Source: Lentilactobacillus otakiensis DSM 19908 = JCM 15040 (GTDB taxonomy: Bacteria > Bacillota > Bacilli > Lactobacillales > Lactobacillaceae). Taken from it: a stretch of DNA of 64,000 nt. Below are positions 58,763 through 64,000 of the stretch, one piece after another. Made by a program: the position numbers and the translations under genes. The number at the start of each line of letters is the position of its first letter. Position 1 is the stretch's first letter. The stretch spans positions 310,001 through 374,000 of the forward strand of contig NZ_AZED01000014.1 in assembly GCF_001434145.1 (NCBI RefSeq). Reading direction: 5' to 3'. Under the pieces are notes generated by a model. That model saw only the letters and a program-made list of their open reading frames with translations, had not been told where the DNA came from and searched no databases.

Positions 58763-59656
58763 TTACTTCTCGTCCTCATTTTTAAAATAACTTGTAAAAT
58801 CATTTAACAAGTTGGTATCAATTGATAATTCCTCACCCGCCGTTTGAAGTGCCTGTTGAGCTTGTTGGATGGTTTCGTGAAGCATTTCGTAAGATTGATC
58901 CAAACCAACAAGATTTGGATAGGTGTTCTTGCCGGCATCTTGATGAACCGGCTTACCGATTTCAGCTTCAGTTCCGACAACATCTAAAATGTCATCGTAA
59001 ATCTGGTAAGCCTCTCCAAATTTTTCCGCAAATGTCAATAATGACTGGCGTTTTTCGGGGATGACGCGTCCCATGATCAAGCCAGCTTCCACGGCATAGC
59101 GAATCAGAGCACCAGTCTTGTTACGGTCTAATTTTTGCAGACCTTCCAAGGACAATCGGGTGCCTTCAAATTCAATGTCATCAGCCTGACCGGACACCAT
59201 CCCGTGGGGCCCCGCTGCTTTTGCGAGCGCCAATGTCAGTTCGGCTTGCGTCTCATTATCCAAATCATTATCAACTAGCCACTGAAAAGCCAGTGGTTGT
59301 AACCCATCGCCTGCCAAAGTTGCCATCCCAGCACCAAATTTAACATGGTTAGTGGGCTTTCCACGTCGTAAATCGTCGTTATCCATGGCAGGTAAATCAT
59401 CGTGAATCAGTGAATAGGAGTGCATTAGTTCTAGTGCACAGCTGGTCTTTAACACCGTATGGTCAATTTTGTCACCAAGACTGGTTAACACTGCCAGCGT
59501 CAACAATGGCCGCAAACGTTTCCCGCCGGCGTTGACTGAGTAGTTCATGGCGGCTGCCAGGGTTGTTTGGTCAGTATCTTGGGTGATTTCATTTGCTAAC
59601 ACATGATTAATTTTAGGGATCCATAAATTTTCAAAGTCAGTCAGCTTGGTTGCCAT
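58763..59656 (-). CDS. ispA: Polyprenyl (farnesyl/geranyl) diphosphate synthase IspA
   Basis: IspA condenses isopentenyl diphosphate units, feeding undecaprenyl-phosphate and other isoprenoids. It has 297 residues. The first Asp-rich motif is LIHDDLPAMDNDDLRRG (about 85-101), and the second is QIYDDILDVVG (about 224-234). GGKRLRPLL (about 46) and the region MVSGQADDIEFEG are typical. The start is ATG 59656, overlapping xseB by 20 bases. It lies between xseB and tlyA as in B. subtilis. Confidence 0.95.
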   Translation of the reverse strand: MATKLTDFENLWIPKINHVLANEITQDTDQTTLAAAMNYSVNAGGKRLRPLLTLAVLTSLGDKIDHTVLKTSCALELMHSYSLIHDDLPAMDNDDLRRGKPTNHVKFGAGMATLAGDGLQPLAFQWLVDNDLDNETQAELTLALAKAAGPHGMVSGQADDIEFEGTRLSLEGLQKLDRNKTGALIRYAVEAGLIMGRVIPEKRQSLLTFAEKFGEAYQIYDDILDVVGTEAEIGKPVHQDAGKNTYPNLVGLDQSYEMLHETIQQAQQALQTAGEELSIDTNLLNDFTSYFKNEDEK

Positions 59657-59903
59657 TACTATCACTCTTCTCATCTTTAGGCGCTTCAAAGTTAACCTCG
59701 TTGCCATCTTTATCCATCATTTTGGCCATCGTATGTTCTGCCTTGGTCAAGGTGTCTTGAAGTTGTTCGCTTAATTTGATGCCAATTTTAAATTTGTCCA
59801 TTGATTCTTCAAGCGAAACGTTGCCCTGCTCAAGTTGATTGACAATCGTTTCCAACTCAGTCATTTTTTCCTCGAAAGTTTTGTTATTTTGTGTATCAGC
59901 CAT
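59637..59903 (-). CDS. xseB: Exodeoxyribonuclease VII small subunit
   Basis: XseB is the small partner of XseA in the single-strand-specific exonuclease VII. It has 88 residues. The family core FEEKMTELETIVNQLEQGNVSLEESMDKFKIG (as MTELETIVNQLEQGNVSLEE, about 14-33) is clear; the acidic tail DKDGNEVNFEAPKDEKSDSNG is typical in length. GGAG precedes the ATG. It starts 1 base after the xseA stop and overlaps ispA. Confidence 0.96.
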   Translation of the reverse strand: MADTQNNKTFEEKMTELETIVNQLEQGNVSLEESMDKFKIGIKLSEQLQDTLTKAEHTMAKMMDKDGNEVNFEAPKDEKSDSNGNQAD

Positions 59904-59904
59904 G

Positions 59905-61248
59905 TTATTTCTCCTTCTTGCGGTTAATTTTGTTTACAGATGCGTTAACAGTGCCATCAGTAAAATGAACATCGATGGTTTGACTATCCAAATCGGCCAC
60001 CCGTTTAACAAAATGTCCTTGCTCATCTGTGGTATACGTATAACCTCGACTGAGGATCTTCAAAGGGCTCAAATGATCGAGTGAACCAACCAGCATCTGA
60101 TAATGTTGCTGAACATTTCTCATGTTCTGAGTGGTTGCTCGATTGAGTCGGCCCTGCAAAGTTGATAATTTTTGTTGCTGCTCTTTGATGGTATACGTCG
60201 GTGCGACCAATCGCAGTCTCATCTTCAAGTCAGCAAAACGCTCCTTACGTTTGCCGGTAATTTTATCAGCTTGGTTATATAACCGCTGAGTTAATAAATC
60301 CAGCCGTTGGGAAAACGTTTCGTAAATTCGTTGTGGTGAGGTGAAAACAGTCGATTGTCGTAAACGCTTCAATCGAAGCTGATCAGCCTGAATCACCTGA
60401 TAAGTTGCATTAACAATTCGATTTTGAGTGGTCTTCAAATCAACCAATACTTGGTCCAAACGAGGAACTGCCAACTCAGCAGCTGCAGTTGGTGTGGCGG
60501 CACGGACATCAGCAACCAAATCCGCAATTGTGGTATCAGTTTCATGACCCACGGATGAAATCACGGGAATTTTGCTGGCCACAATTGCTCTGGCAACGTT
60601 TTCTTCATTAAATGGCCACAAATCTTCAATTGAGCCACCACCACGGCCAACAATCAATGTGTCAAAACTGCCATCCTGATTGACCCGCTCAATTTGTTGA
60701 ACAATATCGGCACTGGCCTCAGTTCCTTGCACCAATGCGGGAAACAGCACAATTTGAGCAATTGGATATCGTCGTCGGACGGTCGTGATAATATCACGGA
60801 TAACCGCACCACTAGGTGATGTCACAACCGCAATCCGCTTTGGAAATTGTTTGAGCGGCTTTTTAGGCAAGTTAAACAACCCTTCACCAGACAGCTTTTT
60901 CTTAAGCTGTTCGTAAGCCTGGTAAAGTTGGCCGACACCATCTGGTTCCATTTGTTCAACGTATATCTGGTAACTTCCACTCGGCTCATAAACTGAAATA
61001 TGGCCAACAACTAAGACTTTCATCCCTTCCTCGGGCGTAAATTTTATCCGGTTAAACGCAGACTTGAACATGATCGCACTAATCTTGGCGTTGTCATCCT
61101 TCAAACTGAAATATTGATGGGCATTTGGCCGCAACCGAAAGTTGGAAATTTCCCCAGTGAGGTATACCTTAGTTAAATACGGATCAACATCGAATTTTCT
61201 TTTTATATATTTTGTTAAGGCGCTAACAGTTAGATAATCATTGGCCAC
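59905..61248 (-). CDS. xseA: Exodeoxyribonuclease VII large subunit
   Basis: XseA is the catalytic subunit of exonuclease VII. It has 447 residues. The N-terminal OB-fold has YLTGEISNFRLRPNAHQYFSLKDD (as GEISNFRLRPNAHQYFSLKD, about 32). The catalytic domain has VVTSPSGAVIRDIITTVRRRYP (as TSPSGAVIRDI, about 143), GRGGGSIEDLWPFNEE (about 201) and SVGHETDTTIADLVADVRAATPTAAAE (as GHETDTTIADLVADVRAATP, about 234). A helical region follows. The start is GTG 61248, 8 bases after GGAG; it begins 8 bases after the folD stop codon. Confidence 0.95.
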   Translation of the reverse strand: MANDYLTVSALTKYIKRKFDVDPYLTKVYLTGEISNFRLRPNAHQYFSLKDDNAKISAIMFKSAFNRIKFTPEEGMKVLVVGHISVYEPSGSYQIYVEQMEPDGVGQLYQAYEQLKKKLSGEGLFNLPKKPLKQFPKRIAVVTSPSGAVIRDIITTVRRRYPIAQIVLFPALVQGTEASADIVQQIERVNQDGSFDTLIVGRGGGSIEDLWPFNEENVARAIVASKIPVISSVGHETDTTIADLVADVRAATPTAAAELAVPRLDQVLVDLKTTQNRIVNATYQVIQADQLRLKRLRQSTVFTSPQRIYETFSQRLDLLTQRLYNQADKITGKRKERFADLKMRLRLVAPTYTIKEQQQKLSTLQGRLNRATTQNMRNVQQHYQMLVGSLDHLSPLKILSRGYTYTTDEQGHFVKRVADLDSQTIDVHFTDGTVNASVNKINRKKEK

Positions 61249-62104
61249 TTTCAAGGCTCCATTCTGCTAAATCAACAGTCTGCTGCATTAAAGTTGCAAT
61301 TGTCATTGGGCCAACACCACCGGGAACTGGTGTAATGTAAGAAACTTTATCGAACAAATCATCATAGTCAGTATCGCCAACCAAATGACCTTCTTCATTA
61401 ATATTCTGACCAACATCAATCACAACCGCACCAGGTTTCACATCATTTTTAGTGACCGTATGAAGACTGCCAGTTGCTGAAACGATCACATCAGCATTCT
61501 TAGTATATTGAGTAATATCTTTAGTTAAAAGATGCAGAATTGAAACCGAAGCCCCGGCATTTAACATCAAGGCGGCCATCGGTTTACCAACAATTGCACT
61601 TCGACCGATCATCACAACGTCTTTACCCTTTAAGTCGATATTATATTCTTTGAACATTGTCATCACACCCTTGGGCGTACATGCCACTGGATATTTAGTT
61701 GAGTCATTTAAATACAATTTACCAACGTTAATGGGATGAAAACCGTCAACATCTTTTTCAGGTAAAATTGAACGCGTAATTTGCTTTTCATTAATTTGCT
61801 TGGGAAGTGGATCCTGCACCAAAATACCGGTGATTTTAGGATCTGCGTTATACTCCTGAACAATTTTCAACAATTCGTCTTGTGAAATTGTGTCTGGGAG
61901 CTCTCTGACGATTGAGTAGATTCCCAATCGTTTTGCTGTACGATGCTTATTTCTAACATATCGTTGACTCGCTGGATCCGTACCAACAATGATGACGACT
62001 AAACCAGGAGTGATTCCATTTTGATCTTGGAGCTGCTTAACCCGCTCACTCGTCTGTGAGTTTAACTTCTTTGCCAATGCTTTTCCATCAATAATTGTTG
62101 CCAT
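61238..62104 (-). CDS. folD: Methylenetetrahydrofolate dehydrogenase / cyclohydrolase FolD
   Basis: FolD interconverts 5,10-methylene-THF and 10-formyl-THF, using NADP; the product 10-formyl-THF is used by Fmt, also in this window. It has 288 residues. KRLGIYSIVRELPDTISQDELL, VQDPLPKQINEKQI (about 96), KDVDGFHPINVGKL (about 117) and VIGRSAIVGKPMAALMLNAGASVS (as VIGRSAIVGKPMA, about 163) are signatures, as is ITPVPGGVGPMTIATLMQQT (as PVPGGVGPMTIA). GGAGCGG precedes the ATG. A terminator lies between nusB and this gene, and folate genes occur at 5.6-10 kb. Confidence 0.97.
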   Translation of the reverse strand: MATIIDGKALAKKLNSQTSERVKQLQDQNGITPGLVVIIVGTDPASQRYVRNKHRTAKRLGIYSIVRELPDTISQDELLKIVQEYNADPKITGILVQDPLPKQINEKQITRSILPEKDVDGFHPINVGKLYLNDSTKYPVACTPKGVMTMFKEYNIDLKGKDVVMIGRSAIVGKPMAALMLNAGASVSILHLLTKDITQYTKNADVIVSATGSLHTVTKNDVKPGAVVIDVGQNINEEGHLVGDTDYDDLFDKVSYITPVPGGVGPMTIATLMQQTVDLAEWSLESGQ

Positions 62105-62151
62105 TTAGAAACCGCTCCTTTATATTTTCATTGTTAACAAATCATATGTAC

Positions 62152-62186
62152 AAAAAAATAGATTTACACATGTGTAAATCTATTTT
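62152..62186 (-). terminator. Terminator after nusB
   Basis: A perfect palindrome (16 bp on each side, 62155-62186) overlaps the nusB stop codon. On the - strand it ends in TTTTTTT. Confidence 0.85.
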
Positions 62187-62593
62187 ACCAGTTCTTCTAA
62201 AGCGTGTGACAAAATCCCGTTAACAAATTTTCGTGAACGGTCATCACTAAACTTTTTTGCAAGCTCAATTGCTTCGTTGATTGATACCTTGGCAGGCATG
62301 TCATCTACATAAACCATTTCATAGATGGCAATCTCCAAGATAATCAAGTCAGTTCTGGCAATTCGCTCAAGTGACCAACTGGCAGCTAAATACTTTTCAA
62401 TTGTTTGATCGATTTCAGATTTGTGCTCCAAAACACCTGAAATAAGTTGATGCAAATATTCAGGATAGTCGTCACCATATTTACCGCTCGTCAAAACTTG
62501 GAAGAAATCCTTCCAATCAGTTTGATCGTTAGTATTTAGGGCAAACAACGTTTGAAACGCAATTTCTCTGATTTGGTGTCGTGTTAATTCCAC
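62180..62593 (-). CDS. nusB: Transcription antitermination factor NusB
   Basis: NusB joins NusE (S10) and boxA RNA in rRNA antitermination. It has 137 residues. HQIREIAFQTLFALN (about 5), DQTIEKYLAASWSLERIARTDLIILEIAIYEM (as WSLERIARTDLIILEIAIYEM, about 73) and VSINEAIELAKKFSDDRSRKFVNGIL (as INEAIELAKKFSDDRSRKFV, about 102) are the family pattern. The start is GTG 62593, whose first base is the last base of the upstream stop codon; GGTGAGG is the ribosome binding site. It belongs to efp-yqhY-nusB and ends at a strong terminator. Confidence 0.96.
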   Translation of the reverse strand: MELTRHQIREIAFQTLFALNTNDQTDWKDFFQVLTSGKYGDDYPEYLHQLISGVLEHKSEIDQTIEKYLAASWSLERIARTDLIILEIAIYEMVYVDDMPAKVSINEAIELAKKFSDDRSRKFVNGILSHALEELVK

Positions 62594-63030
62594 TAGTCCT
62601 CACCATTTTCCTCTTCGTCGGCAAATGGGTTATTCGGATCAACCGTACTGGTGGTCTTCTCCGGAATGACCCCTTGAACATGCACGTTAACTTCAGTAAC
62701 CTTTAGGCCTGTCATGAAGAGTAACTGCTGTTCAACTTGACTTTGAATTTCAAGTGCAACTTTAGGTACAGAAACACCATAATTCAGGTAAACATAAACG
62801 TCGACCGTTAATTCTTCATCAGTATACGTTAAATTAACGCCCTTGCCATGTTCTTTTCTTCTTCCCAGCAGCTCATTAACACTATTAGTGAACGAGCCTC
62901 GCATCCGATTAACACCATCAATTTGGGATGCTGCAACGCCAGCAATGATCTCTAACACGTTGGGTGCAATTTCAATCTTGCCAAGCTCCGGATCGTTAGA
63001 ATGAAGAATGATATTCGTGTCTTCAGCCAT
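62593..63030 (-). CDS. yqhY: Asp23/Gls24-family protein YqhY
   Basis: This 145-residue protein is the second Asp23-family member in the window. GKIEIAPNVLEIIAGVAASQIDGVNRM (as IEIAPNVLEIIAGVAA, about 19) and VDVYVYLNYGVSVPKVALEIQ (as YVYLNYGVSVPKVA, about 77) are typical, and the tail is acidic (NPFADEEENGED). In B. subtilis YqhY lies next to the acetyl-CoA carboxylase genes and nusB, and affects lipid supply; here accBC is absent and efp lies upstream. The start is ATG 63030, 7 bases after GGAGG; ATG 63033 is nearly equal. It overlaps nusB by one base. Confidence 0.92.
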   Translation of the reverse strand: MAEDTNIILHSNDPELGKIEIAPNVLEIIAGVAASQIDGVNRMRGSFTNSVNELLGRRKEHGKGVNLTYTDEELTVDVYVYLNYGVSVPKVALEIQSQVEQQLLFMTGLKVTEVNVHVQGVIPEKTTSTVDPNNPFADEEENGED

Positions 63031-63061
63031 CATAAAGCCTCCGTTTCAGATCAATCGAATA

Positions 63062-63622
63062 CTATGCTCGGGAAATATAAGTTCCGTCGGTCGTATTGAT
63101 AGTCAACTTATCACCTTGGTTAACAAAGAAAGGTACTTGCAATGTTAAACCAGTGGTCATTGTTGCGGGTTTTGAACCACCTGATGCAGTATCACCCTTG
63201 ATACCAGGTTCAGTTGAAGCAACTTCCAAAGTAACAGTGTTAGGCAATTCAATTCCTAAGGTTTCGTTACCGTATTGGATAACTTGAACTTCCATATTTT
63301 CTTGTAAGTAGTTCAATTCGCTCTTGATTTGCTCAGCAGGAATTGAGATTTGATCATAAGTATCCATATCCATGAATACGTGTTGATCGCCATCTGCATA
63401 TAGATATTGCATCTTACGAGTATCAATTTGAGCTTGTTCCATCTTGGCACCAGAACGGAATGTCTTTTCTTGAACAGCACCAGTCCGTAGGTTCTTTAGC
63501 TTAGAACGGACAAAAGCGCCACCTTTACCAGGCTTAACATGTTGGAAACTCAAGATTCTCCAGATTGCGTGATCAACTTCGATGGTTAATCCATTCTTAA
63601 AATCAGCAGTTGAAATTGCCAT
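63062..63622 (-). CDS. efp: Elongation factor P
   Basis: EF-P relieves ribosomes stalled at polyproline. It has 186 residues in three beta-barrel domains. The loop [18 protein letters not shown] (about 28-45) carries the Lys at the position that is modified in some bacteria (PGKGGA). [20 protein letters not shown] (about 70) and the C-terminal [24 protein letters not shown] (as [18 protein letters not shown]) are signatures. The start is ATG 63622, after AGGAGG; the ORF can be read to 63655 but that part includes the ribosome binding site. It heads efp-yqhY-nusB. Confidence 0.97.
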   Translation of the reverse strand: MAISTADFKNGLTIEVDHAIWRILSFQHVKPGKGGAFVRSKLKNLRTGAVQEKTFRSGAKMEQAQIDTRKMQYLYADGDQHVFMDMDTYDQISIPAEQIKSELNYLQENMEVQVIQYGNETLGIELPNTVTLEVASTEPGIKGDTASGGSKPATMTTGLTLQVPFFVNQGDKLTINTTDGTYISRA

Positions 63623-63717
63623 TTTTGTTCCTCCTAAATGTAATGTAACATACATAGATTATATAATACTTTAAACCAAAATAGCCAATTAAAATGGTAT
63701 CTTGATCTCAGACAATT

Positions 63718-63754
63718 AAAAAGCTGGGATGCAAAACACGAGTTTTGTCCCAGC
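63718..63754 (-). terminator. Terminator after rpmA
   Basis: On the - strand GCTGGGA (63754-63748) pairs with TCCCAGC (63729-63723), with an inner CAAAAC/GTTTTG stem, followed by TTTTT. Confidence 0.85.
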
Positions 63755-63777
63755 CTCTTTAATTTAAATATTATGAG

Positions 63778-64000
63778 TTATTTAGCAGCTTCAGCAACTG
63801 GATAAACTGAAACCTGACGCTTGTCGCGTCCTTTTCTTTCGAAACGAACAACTCCATCAACTACTGCAAACAATGTGTCATCGTTACCACGCTTAACATT
63901 GTTGCCTGGGTAAATATGAGTTCCACGTTGACGATAGATGATTGATCCACTGTGTACTGAAGAACCATCAGCAGCCTTCGTACCTAAACGACGACCAGCT
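63778..64000 (-). CDS. rpmA: 50S ribosomal protein L27 (5' end beyond the window)
   Basis: About 74 C-terminal residues are visible, running from [20 protein letters not shown] through [20 protein letters not shown] (both typical L27 segments) to the terminal [13 protein letters not shown]27 reaches the peptidyl-transferase centre. The N-terminus, where many Firmicutes have a cleaved leader, is outside the window. A terminator follows, so efp is transcribed separately. Confidence 0.95.
   Translation of the reverse strand, partial: AGRRLGTKAADGSSVHSGSIIYRQRGTHIYPGNNVKRGNDDTLFAVVDGVVRFERKGRDKRQVSVYPVAEAAK

Noticed and set aside
1-64000. CRISPR arrays, insertion sequences, prophage
   Set aside because: No regularly spaced repeats, transposase or phage genes were recognised; the two recombinases are Xer housekeeping types.

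Overview
The window is a low-to-moderate-GC Firmicutes chromosome, almost certainly from a lactic acid bacterium of the Lactobacillaceae. This rests on the gene order (rpsP-khpA-rimM-trmD-rplS, rsmB-stp-stk-rsgA-rpe-thiN, xerC-hslV-hslU), a folKE fusion, a zinc-free MsrB, a MutY without its iron-sulphur cysteines, a XerS recombinase and strong AGGAGG-type ribosome binding sites with several TTG starts. No rRNA, tRNA, CRISPR array, prophage or insertion sequence was seen. Intergenic gaps are all under 300 bases.

Left arm (1-10.8 kb), genes mostly on the + strand: the 3' part of a degenerate CarB-like protein, rqcH on the - strand, a MarR regulator with a DegV fatty-acid-binding protein, and a folate block. 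The folate block is a tetrahydrofolate riboswitch, the transporter folT, then folB-folKE-folC-folP and a Nudix hydrolase, followed by a GNAT acetyltransferase.

Terminus-like zone (10.8-13.2 kb): a 28-bp dif-like Xer site, a LicD-family gene, a 30-bp perfect inverted repeat, and xerS. Gene orientation flips here: + on the left and - on the right converge on this zone, as expected where the two replication forks meet.

Right arm (13.2-64 kb), genes nearly all on the - strand: mutY, msrB-msrA, ppaC and a LysR regulator; parE-parC with plsY divergent; xerC-hslV-hslU and a mutarotase; rplS; rpsP-khpA-rimM-trmD; then a long group covering protein targeting, chromosome condensation and lipid synthesis (fakA-recG-plsX-acpP-rnc-smc-ftsY-ylxM-ffh). 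Next come rpmB (+), a cell-wall-sensing kinase/phosphatase pair within priA-fmt-rsmB-stp-stk-rsgA-rpe-thiN, gmk-rpoZ-coaBC, and efp-yqhY-nusB-folD-xseA-xseB-ispA-tlyA-argR-recN. The window closes with a partial rpmA.

Most of the content is core housekeeping. The points most worth a second look are the pseudo-CarB protein, the dif/xerS zone with two different Xer-like sites, a small YolD-like gene whose promoter carries two LexA boxes, the Nudix enzyme and an unusual FolP in the folate block, CoaBC and MutY lacking hallmark cysteines, and a 90-bp structured intergenic element at 22.8 kb.
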